Position numbers and translations under genes: made by a program. This document shows, in pieces, positions 34,908 through 45,988 of a stretch of 64,000 nt of DNA (its first letter is position 1; each line of letters begins with the position of its first letter). The notes beneath the pieces were generated by a model. That model worked only from the letters and a program-made list of their open reading frames with translations. It was not told where the DNA came from and made no database searches. Origin of the DNA: Cladobotryum mycophilum (taxonomy: Eukaryota; Ascomycota; Sordariomycetes; Hypocreales; Hypocreaceae); the NCBI GenBank assembly GCA_036429605.1, contig JAVFKD010000015.1:2689421-2753420 (forward strand). The letters are read 5' to 3'.

Positions 34908-35467
34908 TCATTCTGGCTTCTTAATGTCGGGTTTTATTTTGCCGTCGCGAATGTTTTTCTTCATGCGCTCATCCACCATGACTCTGTACTCGTCGTTCAA
35001 CTTCTTTAGAGCTTCCTCATACTGCTCCTGAATTTGACGTCTCGAGCCCATCTGAGTCAGATACACCTGTCTTGTCCCAGCTTCTATAATCCGATTTATT
35101 ACCTCCCTATTTGGGTTTCTCTCAAAGCATATATAGTGCCACCATGACCACCCAGGGAGCTTACTCCCCTTGATAACAATCGAACGCGCCTCGATAAAAG
35201 TATTCCAAATGCTCTTGGCGTCTGATTCGACTTTTTCGATCATTCGGCGTCGGCTGTCATCAAGGTCTCTTAACAGGTAGTCCCTGTCTTTTCGGAAGCT
35301 TGCCTTCTCGATCATGTATTCCTTTGTGAGTTTGATGGCTTCTTGGTACGGAAATGCCGTGAGGAGTAGGTTCAAAACTGCCATTGGTATGGAGAGATTA
35401 TCATCTAGCTCGTTTGGGGGTTGGCCCTCGGCTCGCTGTCGCTTTGTGGATAAGGCGGGGGCTCCAT
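34908..35467 (-). CDS. PPxY orphan family, best-preserved member, apparent frameshift
   Basis: Starts MEPPPYPQSDSEPRAN; this frame hits a stop after 20 codons. In another frame the sequence continues NELDDNLSIPMAVLNLLLTAFPYQEA and runs open to 34908 for about 175 codons. One extra C in the 5-C tract (plus-strand G run 35416-35420) fuses the two into a protein of about 186 aa. The body is charged and helical (MIEKASFRKDRDYLLRDLDD; RRQIQEQYEEALKKLNDEYR) and probably coiled coil. The PPPY motif near the N-terminus is shared with the member at 29144. No named domain is recognised. It is transcribed towards the APH-like gene. Confidence 0.6.
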
Positions 35468-37049
35468 ATTTGGATGCTGCCTGGTATATGTCGGCTTTGT
35501 AAGAATTGAGTTTTCTGAAGTTTCGATAGGGAGGGTCGGATATGTAAAGGTTAAGAATAAAGAGGGATTGAACGGAATACTGTGATTTATATGCCTAGAG
35601 TGGGAACTCAAATCTGAACCTTCCATGATCTAGAGATCATAGCATTGAAGATACTTTCCTAGATTGCCATACATTTTGGACCTACTCGGTCCATTAGCCT
35701 CTAGCAGCAAGCAGAACAGAACTTTGAACTCTATACCATATTAAGGACGTCATGTGGTAATGATACTAGACAATAGCCATCTCTGGCGATTTATGCGTAA
35801 TGTTTTAGTGGTATGCGCGTGGAGGTCTCTTTTGTTGATGTCATGTAGCATTCGTTCTCTTTATCGATGTCTAAGACCAGAATCTTAATCAACAGCCTTT
35901 ATCTTTCTTAAGGCATCGAAGTGGATAATTGTGAAGGTGCGAAGGTGATGTAGTGCAGAGTGCGGAAAATTGGTTGTGACTGAACTTCAGAGCCTCGCAA
36001 AGGTGAGGTTTTCAAGAAATTTGACTCAATACTGTGGCTTTAGTGGGGAACTAACTATTATTTCAAGTCTCTGCCTTGGGCGAAAATTATTGTTCCAAGG
36101 ATTAAGTCATCCATTGCCGAAATGCGGGAGGATCGTTCAAGGAATTGAGGCGGCGATCGTCTGCATGTGGAATTCCCATGCTTTATCCAAAGGAGATTTT
36201 GTCGAATTGGTGAGAGAAACAATAAGATGCTATGTGACATGCAGCTATGTGGGATATGGACTCTTGAGGGAAGCTGTGTATCCTTGACGTCCATTCAAGT
36301 GAGTATACCCGTCGTTACTACTATGAACATGACAGATTAAGTGTCTATTCTTCGAACGTGCTTTATTTTGCAGCTCAAGTAGGCTCTAAAAGGCGAAAGT
36401 AGTACGAGAGTGGGCGGCGGCGGGGATTCCTAATATATATGATCTTACTGGAGTTGTCTACCAGTAATTATGATGGAGTCGGAAGCTCGATCGATCGTAT
36501 GGTGGTTGTGGCTGACTGACCGACTGATGAAGGGTCATTTGTGGAGCAGGTAGAAGATGGCTTGATGTACGATCCATGATTTAATGAGACCATTAGATAA
36601 AAGCGATGGCTGTTAAACAGCGCGGCGGGTTTATGCAAGTCTTGTGAGATTATGACTGCAATTTTTCTTGGGCTTGGCTATGCTAGGTGTGATATTTAAA
36701 TGCCCAGAATGAAGGCAGAGATGATGTTATTATTGGTTTTGTGCATATGAAGTTCAGAGTGAAGAAACTATCAGCCAGTAGTTCCATGGCGTATCGATTT
36801 AATAATTCGTTGGGATTCTTGTCGATATCGAGACTGGTTGAGATTGAAGAGTTTCACTGTTGCCACTCTACTCGTAAGGGATGAAACGCATGGTTTGCTT
36901 TCTCGATTTGAAGTGTCATGTGGTGAGAAGACAAACTGCAGAATAAAACTGCGACACACGTCTGCTTAGTCGTTAGCAAGGATCTCTGAGACACAAATCG
37001 CACGGCATACCTTGGAAATTGGCATGATCGGTGCGATATGAATGATCAA
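35468..37049. other. Intergenic, AT-rich
   Basis: I see no gene or clear repeat here. Open frames are short and unconvincing. Confidence 0.45.
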
Positions 37050-37680
37050 TGCACTTAGTTTCCCTTCCCCATATAACTGAGGTGCTTAGAAGGGTTACGC
37101 AACTCGGTGTCTCTCTCGGGGGAGTCAGCTTCGACCCGGCTGAACTGACGCAAGACCCCTTCAGTCCGTGTCTTTGGTGGGCGTCGTCGATGGGGCAGTC
37201 ATGGCCGCGAGCTCCTCGGCGGTCTTCGTAAAGTTATGCAGGGTCCACTCCTGCGCTATTCAAGCAGGGCATCTCGCCTCGCATTTGCTCCATTATCAGC
37301 TCGGTTCCTGGTTCCTAGCTAAGGCCGATACTCTCCATAGATGTCTGATCGGCGCAGTACTTGGCTCATTCGGGGTGGTCGAACAAAAGCCTCCCAAGGG
37401 CGGCGTAGAACATACCCTCCAGGCGGAGGAACTCGTGATCGCAGTGGCGCCACTCAACCCGCGAGCGTGGGTGCTTACCTCCTGTCCTAGGTGTACGCGG
37501 AGGATCTCATAGGCGGTTATAAGCCTGTGTTGGCCTGTTAACTCTTTTGGGATCTCGCTTTCCGTAGCAAGTATGTTGAACTGTTTCTCATGCATGAGCC
37601 TGAACTCCTGGAAAGAGTCGTAAGAGTGTTTGCAGAGAAGTATGTCCCAGTGTACATCTGCTGGTAAGCTAAGGCGCTAA
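37050..37680 (-). pseudogene. Coding relic, unknown family
   Basis: The minus strand carries two coding-like pieces in different frames: FRLMHEKQFNILATESEI ... LITAYEILRVHLGQE, then RVEWRHCDHEFLRLEGMFYA with ALGRLLFDHPE, followed by stops. The switch occurs at CAGGAGGTAAGCACC, which can be read as a 5' splice site (GTAAGC) or as a 1-nt indel. The second piece looks too protein-like to be intron. No start codon region is evident upstream, where stops accumulate. The region is a probable fragment of a lost gene. Confidence 0.35.
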
Positions 37681-37873
37681 AAGCTAGCCAATAGCTTGTA
37701 TCGGTGTACTGAGATTGCGGGGGTATTCTGTAATTATTCCATAGCTGCAGTAGATGTAGTAATTGACTCTAAAAGCATCGAGTGCCAGTGACATTACGAG
37801 GCAATCAATTTTACCGTTCGGGTTATTAAATTTCTTCTGGGCATCGTCTCGGTCCGACTGAGCATTTGACGAT

Positions 37874-38197
37874 CTAATTTGCAGGGCGACTGGACCGATA
37901 TGGGGCTAACATGGCCGAAATAATTCTATAATTCCAGAAGTCTATACGGTCGAGGACATCGAGGAGCATCGTCCACGCAGCGAACGGGATAAACACCATA
38001 CCATCGTACAAGAGCGCAAGCAGAGCCACCACGAAGGCGAAAAACTCCAGCAGGTAGTTACCGTGAGCAGATCGCAGGATAGCATGATATTCCCGCTGGA
38101 CAATCCGTCCCAGCCATCGCATGCGAGCGCGTAAACCACGAGCAGGACTCACCATGCCCGGGAGTTCCACATTGGAACGGAAAAAACGATGAGGCAT
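37874..38197 (-). CDS. Small membrane protein, unknown function
   Basis: Single exon, 107 aa, start at MPHRFFRSNVELPGM; an in-frame extension to 38428 is Ser/Phe-simple and more likely leader. The N-terminal third is strongly basic (ARGLRARMRWLGRIVQREY). One long or two short hydrophobic segments follow (LLEFFAFVVALLALLYDGMVFIPFAAWTMLL, about 57-87), ending RSSRPAN. A single- or double-pass membrane protein with a cytosolic basic N-terminus is expected. About 0.9 kb away on the opposite strand lies another membrane-protein gene; the two are transcribed away from each other, but no sequence similarity is evident. Confidence 0.5.
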   Translation of the reverse strand: MPHRFFRSNVELPGMVSPARGLRARMRWLGRIVQREYHAILRSAHGNYLLEFFAFVVALLALLYDGMVFIPFAAWTMLLDVLDRIDFWNYRIISAMLAPYRSSRPAN

Positions 38198-38719
38198 GAT
38201 CTCGAAAAAATGGCGGAGCTGGAAAGATGGGGATGATGGGGAAAGTTGTGTGCACGCTGTGGTTCCTGTAGAGCCAATGAATGCAATAGAGAGCCGCTCT
38301 TGAGGAGAGGAGAGGAGAGAGGGAAAAGAAGAAGAAAAGAAGAAGTGAGGCAAGATGGAGGAGTAGTCACATGCCCCTGTTCTCCTGGCATCGGGATGCC
38401 CCTTCCTCGAGTGAGAGAAAAGTGACATTGCTATTCATACGAGATACCTTGGTACTTGGTAGTCGTCTTCTGAGCATCTTGCCCCTTTATTGCAAATAAA
38501 GCTATTAGTAGGTGCCTAGGTACTTTGATACTAAGATTTAATGCGATACAGATCGTGAACCAAAGTAGGAGAGGTGAATAGTGGCCAGTTTTAACCTCAA
38601 ACTCGTAAAGGGGTAAACAGCTGGCTGTATGGAAGAGCACATGGTAGCCGATACACATTCCGGAATGGAAATTGGAAAGGAAAACACCAGAAATCTAGAG
38701 TATTGAGTGGAATTCATGG

Positions 38720-38850
38720 CAGTTACAGTAATTTAAAGCAACGACAGTAACGTAGAGTAACGATAGCAACGTAGAGTAACAACAGCAATATAGAGGAATG
38801 ACGGTAACAGAGGAGTTATAGTAATGTAGAGTAATGGGTGACAGGCATAT
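38720..38850. repeat. Degenerate minisatellite, unit about 15-20 nt
   Basis: Imperfect units built on GTAACGTAGAGTAACGA and related words (AGTAACGATAGCAACGTAGA). It lies in the divergent promoter region between two membrane-protein genes. Confidence 0.7.
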
Positions 38851-39134
38851 ACAGCAACAAAGGAGATGTCAATGCTAATGTCGTTCGCTTTAGGGGAGGG
38901 GTGCACTAAAGGTCACGTTCACGCACGCCCCTTTTGTTTATCCCCTCCCCTCACTTTCTTTCTTCTCCTCTTCTTCCTTTCATCTACACAAAAACAACAA
39001 CAACCACAACTTTACATTGCATCCATCCATCAACCCACACACAAACAAAATCTTGCATCACAGTCTTTTCTTTCTTTCACACATAAACCAACTCTTCTGT
39101 TCATCAACGTCGCTGAGATTTCCAAAAAGTCAAA

Positions 39135-39803
39135 ATGCTCCGTTGCTTGGACGCCCTAGTCTCCTGCATGGCGTGGCTTGAAGGCCGCATCGCGCGCCTG
39201 GCACTGCATCTTCTCGAGACCGAGAAGGGTGGCATCATGCTGGCTTGGACCCTCTTCTTCGCAGCGCTCTGGTTTTGCATGCTCACGGACATCTTTGACG
39301 ATTTCGTCTCTTGGGGCGAAAGAGTTGCGGGTGAAGCCGGCGAGCTGGCCTCTCCAGCTCGAGCCAACAAGTTCCGCGACGACCTTAACCTCTTGTTTCG
39401 AATCAACCTTATCATCGGCATCGTCATTGTCATGGTGGCCTACCCTCAGCTCTCCGACGGCCGTTTCAGGGTCCTCGACGGCATGATCAAAGGGCTAGCC
39501 ATCGTGAGTCTCATGGCAGGTAGCTTGGGCATTCCCGGATTGACGCCATTCGAGCTCGGAGTTGGGGAGATGCCCTAGGGAGGCATCTTCCTGATTACCA
39601 TCCTCGGTGTCATCAGCGGCTGTCTGGGCTTGTTGATGGTCTTCACTGCCTACATAAACAAACTAAGACTGGGATTTGGAATGCACTCGGTCGTTCTAAG
39701 CATGGCTACACTGTACATGCTGCTCGCCACCGTGATGTTGCTGACGTCCTTTGGTCCCTTCCGGACTCGATGGCTTGCCTGGTCCAGGAACGAACGCCGT
39801 TAA
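39135..39803 (+). pseudogene. Multi-pass membrane protein interrupted by an in-frame TAG
   Basis: The frame from ATG 39135 is open for 147 codons, meets TAG at 39576-39578 (context CCC TAG GGA), then continues in the same frame for 74 codons to TAA at 39801-39803. Hydrophobic segments lie on both sides: MLAWTLFFAALWFCML, INLIIGIVIVMVAYP and GLAIVSLMAGSLGI before the stop; GIFLITILGVISGCLGLLM and MATLYMLLATVMLL after it. Together they make a plausible five-pass, 222-residue protein ending in a basic tail (TRWLAWSRNERR). A single nonsense change (for example from CAG) or stop readthrough would both explain this. The family is not recognised. A CAACAACAACCACAAC-type leader precedes the start. 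Confidence 0.6.
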
Positions 39804-42207
39804 ACGCCTCATTCAGAGTTCATTGTGCTACATTGGCATGATTGTTGAACCAACTTTAACGATATTGCAATAGAGGAGCTGTTAAACCTCTATAAAAAAA
39901 CAGACCCCAATCGAAATGCCGCTTCTATGTAGCATTGGGGACGAGTACCCTCAGGGGAAACCAAGTGCATTTCAAATAAACCAGCTTTTGAGGTATGTTT
40001 GTCAAGTTTTGTCTTGTGGGATTCTGCTGACGGTTGTCTGGCTTTGTGCTGGTGAAGCTTTCATTCCACCACCTTTCTTAACATACCTGTCTGGCTGTGG
40101 CATGTCAAGACGAGAGTCTAATTCTGCCTTCCCACTGCCAATGAACACAATGGCATTCTTAAGACTCTCTCAGTCGCAATCTCTACGTATTAAAAAACCA
40201 CCACTATGCTCACAGGCATTTGGCACCATGTCCTTGGACAATTTCCTTCTGTCCCATGATGCAGACAACACACCCTGTTCACCTTTGTGTTCACAAAACA
40301 AACACCACTATCCCTACCCTCAAACACCAAATCAGGCATGAAAAAGCTTAAGCAGCCTGTGACCATCATCCCACGCGATCTACACAAAACATCACTCTAG
40401 TCAGCAACAGGTAGCCTGTTGATGCTCATGCACCATATACCCTACAAAGACTTCATCACCTCTGCAAGCGATCATCCATCAGCGAGCTCGATATACTGCG
40501 CGGTCAGTTTCATTACAAACTCTCTCAACAGATGTTCCAATACGGATATCTCGAGCAAATCCACGCTTCACAAGGCTACCACCCACACCAACCTTCTATT
40601 CAGATATGAAAGCTCCCGAGCGTCGGCTTATTGGACGTCCCACTCTGGGTTTCCCATCCATTCTCCATCAAGCACCTATGCCAATTCGCCTCATTCGTCA
40701 GCCGTCAACATCAATTCATACAACAGCACCCACACCAGTCTTACCAGCTAGTCACAACTACTCAAAAGACCTACCTACAAATCGATCACGAATATATCGG
40801 CCATCAAGCTCCTCCACAAAACGCACACATCTCTACGATTAAGCTTGCGAGTGCTCACGCGATACTACCCTTCAACATCGGGTGCTCGCTGCGACTATTA
40901 CAGGCACTGCAAATCTTGCAAGGTACAAGCTATCGCCGCTGTTGATGAACGGGTGGGAAAGCTGTTGCGACAGAGTACCAGGCAAAGGTACTATATCCCG
41001 CATATGCATAGAATGATTTCTCATCTCTAATACTGAAGCCTCGTCATAGTGATTCACACTCTCCCAAATTATGCCTACATATCAGCTATTCGTGGTCGCC
41101 ACAATACATTTATGCCTGTTGCGTAGCAATGGCAATAAAACAAACATCAAAGGGACACCACGACACAATCCCATGCTCGTCTCAATTCTGCAGCCTTTCC
41201 ACTAGTCTCATATAGCGAATCCGAAACACAAGAATCATAATCCCATCACAGTCACAAGATATTGAGAAACGTGTCTTGATTAAGGCATCGTTTCAAGCAT
41301 CATAGACATGTTGCTTTGTCAAAAGAACATGGCCCGGCAAGGTGGCTTATGCCAGGAAAGCATGCAGCGTTCAACACTTTGCCTCGCATCATTGACGGGT
41401 CCTCGTTGGCACGGAAAGCAAACCCTGATTTATCAACCGCTATCAGCTTTAAAAAAAAAAGATTATGGCTGTCTACCCCTTGCGGGCTTTGAGGGCAGTG
41501 GCGGAGAACCCAAAACAAAACATGAAAAGAAAAATACAAGAGACGCGCCTGAAGGAAAGGAAGTTGTCTTGGCGAAACACATACAATGTGTTGAGGAGAC
41601 TTGAAGCAGACACTGAACCGGAAGGGGGAGACTTGGTACTGAATTGGGCATCGGGGAGATGATATGAGCGATGGGACGAGCGGAGAGAAGTCTGGGTGCA
41701 TTCTTGCGAGGTTTGGTTTGAGGATGGTGGCAAATGGAGGAAATGGGGATGGAGTGTGAATGAAGGACGGGTTATTCTGGATCGGAAGGAAATGTGTGGT
41801 GAGAGCTCTTTTGTCAGAGGTTAAGCGTCTTCAATCAAGCAGCCTTGGGCACTCTCAACGCCCTGTCCATCAATTTCGCCTCGCGGTGACCAAAAGTCAC
41901 TAATAGACTCCATTAGGTGTAAGGAAAACATCAATTTCACCAAACTTCTGCGCCATACAAGGCGCCTTGGAATGTGTCCGTTCAACATTTTTCTTGCTAG
42001 ATCTACATCTCACGTAGTTCCGCTATGGTCAATCTCCCATGTCCATGGCTATCACTTTCACCTTTACAATCATTTCTTCGGCATACACAAAACGAACACA
42101 GTTTGCACCCAACTTGAGCACCAATTCAAGTTTCCATTCTATACGCTCAATATCTTACAAACTCCCCTACTTCAAACCGCCTACTCCACAACAACCCCCG
42201 TCCCATC
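39804..42207. other. Gene-free stretch
   Basis: No convincing gene. Frames at 39916..40341 and 40419..40945 are Ser/Pro/His-rich and compositionally simple, without splice partners. A run of ten A is present at about 41450-41460. Confidence 0.5.
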
Positions 42208-43224
42208 CTAAGCCTTCACCTTGGAAGCAATAAACTCCAATCCAAAATCCCACAGCCTCCTCGCCGCCGCCTCATCATATGTATGCGCGACATACCCCCT
42301 AAACTCGGGCTTGTCCGTCTCCTCGCTCGGCCTCGCCACCGAGCAGTCCTCGAGGTATTTTCCTTTAGCGCCCTCCGCCAGCACGTCGTCCGTGACCGCG
42401 GCCCACACCGTCGTCGCGGCCCCCTGGTCGTTGGACTTGAACTGCTTCTTGGGCCATACCTCCAGCAGGGCCTCCACAGTCGCCTCGTCGTACCCGCCCG
42501 CCTTGATGAAGTTGGACTCCTCGATGGCGCCCGGGTGGAGGCACCAGGCGTGCAGATTCCGCGCGCCGAAGCGGCGGTCAATCTCGATGGCCATGTAGTT
42601 CTCCGCCGTCTTGGCTTGGCCGTAGGCGGTGTGCGACTGGAACTCGCCCTCGAGGTTGATATTGTCGAACTGGACGGTGTTGTAGCGGTGGCCCGTGCTG
42701 GTGACGTTGATGACGCGGCTGGGTGCCTCGGGGGTGGCGCTGCTGAGGAGGGCGTCTTGCAAGAAGGTATAGAGGTAGAAGTGGCCGAGGTAGTTGAGCG
42801 CAAACTGGTACTCGATGCCGTCCGCCGACTTCTTGGCGTCCACGCTGGTGCCGCCGGCGTTGTTGATCAGGATATTGAGCTTGCCTCCCGAATGAGCCAG
42901 GAACTCCTTGGCAAACGACCGGACGTGCTCCAGGGACAAGAGGTCCAGGGACAGGAAGTGCAGGCCGGGGTAGTCGGCGATGGGCTTGAGCGACTCTTTG
43001 GCCTTTTCGATGCTGCGGCCAGCGCAGTAGATGGTTGCGCCGGTGGCGGCCAGGGCGATGGCCGTGGAGGCTCCGATGCCGGATGATACACCGGTGATCA
43101 AGATGGTTTTTCCCTTGAGGGAACCTTCCTTGTGGTAGTCTTTGATGATTTGGAGGGCGGTAGGTCTGGCGTCTCCCGCACCGGCGAGGTTGGACCACTT
43201 GTGAGCTTCTGCGTAGGCTGCCAT
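42208..43224 (-). CDS. Short-chain dehydrogenase/reductase (retinol-dehydrogenase / WW-oxidoreductase-like)
   Basis: Single exon, 338 aa. The Rossmann dinucleotide-binding motif TGVSSGIG is at residues 44-51, the structural NNAG at 121-124, Ser in NVTSTGH at about 176, and the catalytic YxxxK as YGQAK at 201-205. CAGRS (67-71), with Arg after the second strand, suggests NADP(H). An N-terminal extension of about 35 residues precedes the core, and the C-terminal half is typical of the fungal WWOX/RDH-like group. The substrate cannot be told; these enzymes act on lipophilic alcohols or ketones. No partner gene of a biosynthetic cluster is adjacent. Coding is supported by strong third-position GC. 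Confidence 0.92.
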   Translation of the reverse strand: MAAYAEAHKWSNLAGAGDARPTALQIIKDYHKEGSLKGKTILITGVSSGIGASTAIALAATGATIYCAGRSIEKAKESLKPIADYPGLHFLSLDLLSLEHVRSFAKEFLAHSGGKLNILINNAGGTSVDAKKSADGIEYQFALNYLGHFYLYTFLQDALLSSATPEAPSRVINVTSTGHRYNTVQFDNINLEGEFQSHTAYGQAKTAENYMAIEIDRRFGARNLHAWCLHPGAIEESNFIKAGGYDEATVEALLEVWPKKQFKSNDQGAATTVWAAVTDDVLAEGAKGKYLEDCSVARPSEETDKPEFRGYVAHTYDEAAARRLWDFGLEFIASKVKA

Positions 43225-44872
43225 GGTGTGTTTGAGGTTTTGAGTTGATGGACTGTAAAAAGAACTTTGAGTTAGGAGTTGAAGTGCTTGAGGCTGAATG
43301 TAGGTCTCGGATCTGATGTTTCAATAATACAGAGAGCCAGCATCAAGACTTTTATATATCTTCTCCCCCTGAGTCTTCTCAACAACCACCAGCCAACCAG
43401 CCAGCGATACGTCATGAAGCATTGCAATATCCGACACCATGCAATGATGGACCCCCCAAAACACACACATCTCCGCGGAGCTAGATACATGAACACACAT
43501 CTGCAGAACCAATACAGAAAGAAGAAAGGGAAAAAATGCATACAAGCAAATGCAGCCCTAAATCCGGGCAGCAGGGTCAAGCATGCAGTAGGGCGGGAGG
43601 CTCCCGGACGGCCTTAAATCCGCAGTGCATGGGGGATCAACCGCGATTGAACCAGCGATGGGGTCTAAAAATGGAGCATGGCAGAGTGAGTCAGCCAATC
43701 ATGTTTATAGATCAAGGGTATGGTTTGCCTATTCGGGACATGGACTCGTTGTAGATTCGGGTATATCCCGGCGTTGCTTGTATGCAAAGCTTAGCGGAGG
43801 GGAGGCGAGGGAGGGGGCCAACTTGTGCGTGATCCATCAAGATGGCGGTGGCATGGATCACGAACTCCGCCGGGGGCGTTGGTGTAACAAGTTGCACCGC
43901 CATTCCGCAGTAGATTGCCGGTTCTTATTTGCTTGGCTATTATTGCCTACGTGTATGCTAGTTGATCTCGACTTATCTTGAAGTAGCCAATCTTTGACAC
44001 CAAAAACGAATAGCATAGCCACCAACTTGTCATATCCACGAACACTACAACAAACCCAAGCAAAAGTCTCCAAATCTGGTCACCATCTCCTCTCAAATCC
44101 TCGGTATACGATATCGGGGCTATTAAATCGCCGAGCAAGGAGATACGTGGCACACGGTACAGAGTCCCTTGATGCTTGGCCGTTATCTCTGGTGGAATCC
44201 GATGATTAGATGAAGAGACGACAGTTCTATGCCTACCCCGGTTCGCCTTAATCACTAATCATGGACTCTCTGGGAATTGCAACTTGGTGGGACATTACTT
44301 ATGTCAAGCCTTCCGTCTCTAAGATGGTGATGTACCAGTCAATCTGATCCTCCAAGTGCGTGGGAAATTTATCCAGCAACAGATGAGGCATGGCAAACCA
44401 ATCCCAAGCCAGCCACTACTTTACATAGATTCTATTAAATTGGGCCCGTATACATATGAGAGACCCTAAGCAGGCGAGAACGCAGTCTGTTTCATCGGCA
44501 GTTATCATATCCCCGTCCCCTGTCATGTTAACAACAAAAAGAGATTCAAGTTGCGCGCGATGGGGTAAGCATTGACATGCTTGCGTGAGCATGGGCAGTC
44601 ATCAACAGTACAATGCTCACCTAATAATACATGGGACCAATCGTCACAGTGCAGTGGAGCATATGCATGATCTCACAAAGAAAATATTTGTCTATGGCTT
44701 TGGCTTCGTTAATTTTTTTTTCCTTCTTCAGAATCCGACATGGCGTAGGAGGGTAATTTTTAGTATCCCTCGCCCAGCGCAAATTTAGGCTGCATAAACA
44801 CCCATCTCGTGAATTCTTGGCCTCCCATCATTACCCATGATAATTCGTAATCACATCACTCCAACCAGCAGC
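43225..44872. other. Gene-free stretch
   Basis: No supported gene. It includes the SDR promoter side and the 3' region of the eEF1B gene. Short frames lack splice partners or recognisable motifs. Confidence 0.5.
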
Positions 44873-45988
44873 TTACAGCTTCTGCATGGCGGCGATATCG
44901 GTGGACTGAACGTGGTCCTCGAAACCCTGGATCTCCTCCTGGAGCTCATCCAGGGAGATCTTCTCGTCCTCGACGACGAGGTTGATCTGGAGCTTCTTGA
45001 TACCGAAGCCGACGGCGACGAGCTTGGAAGCACCCCAGAGCAGACCGTCCTTGTCAATGCCACGGACGGCAGCCTCGAGGGCAGCCATGTCGGTCTCGTC
45101 ATCTAAATTTCGGTTAACAACTGTGCTTCATGATTATGGAAAGAGGGATACGTACCCCAAGGCTTAACGTCGAGGGTGACAACAGACTTGGCAATGGTCT
45201 TGGGCTTGGCCTCCTTCTTCTTGCGGTACTCGGCCAGACGCTCCTCACGGACGCGGGCAGCCTCAGCATCCTCCTCCTCATCATCGGAGCCGAACAGGTC
45301 GACATCATCATCATCCTCCTCCTCGGCGGCAGCGGGGGCCTTGGCGGGGTTGATGGTCACCTCAGAGACATCAGGGCCATATGAGGTGAAATCCTTGCTG
45401 GCATCGCCGTCGAGGGTGGCGAACTCATCCTCGTAAGAGGCAATGTGCTTGTACCAACGAGCAGCGTGAGGGTACTTGTCGGCGGCGGGAGCCTCCTTGA
45501 CGGCCTTGAAGACGGCGACGTCGGCCTGAGAGGTGTTGTGTCTGTATAGCGGGGGAGGGGTCAGTGAGGGGCGCTCTCTTTTTTTTTTTTCTCTTCCTCT
45601 CCTGCACTGCAAGGGGAGGGGTTGAATGAGGGGCGGGGGGAAAAAAATTATGGAGGGGCTGCCAAATCAGAGTGACGGCGGGGAAACGCAATTGACGAAT
45701 TCCATGCGCTCGAGTTGCGTCGACGTGCTTTCGATGGTGACAAATGGAGGGAGGGAGGGGTTCATTCGACTTGGAGTAAAAGGAGACGGAGACGGTGATT
45801 CTAGTCAGAAAGGAATCATGTTTTCATACCCGACAATGTAGGAGCGGGTCTCAATCCAAGAGTTAAGAACTGGAATCAACTTTTGTTAGCCATCGTTGGA
45901 CCTTTTTTTTGGCTGCGAGGACAGGGCAAAACAAGGGAAAAGACGTACCAGTGAGGCCAGCCTCGTTGACAAGATCGGTGAAACCCAT
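44873..45988 (-). CDS. Translation elongation factor eEF1B alpha (EF-1 beta)
   Basis: Four exons, 45949..45988, 45830..45869, 45156..45541 and 44873..45102, with introns of 78, 288 and 53 nt; all phases agree and give 231 aa. The N-terminus MGFTDLVNEAGLTVLNSW is the GST-C-like domain start, followed by SYIVGHNTSQADVAVFKA. A central acidic linker (AAAEEEDDDDVDLFGSDDEE) carries a conserved phosphorylation-type site, and the C-terminal guanine-exchange domain includes KPWDDETDM and ends with IAAMQKL. It exchanges GDP for GTP on eEF1A. Two tiny 40-nt first exons and a comparatively long intron near the start are typical of highly expressed fungal translation genes. Confidence 0.96.

Noticed and set aside
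42283..43324. Long frames on both strands over the SDR gene
   Set aside because: High-GC third positions of the SDR gene create open antisense and shifted frames; only the SDR frame has catalytic motifs.
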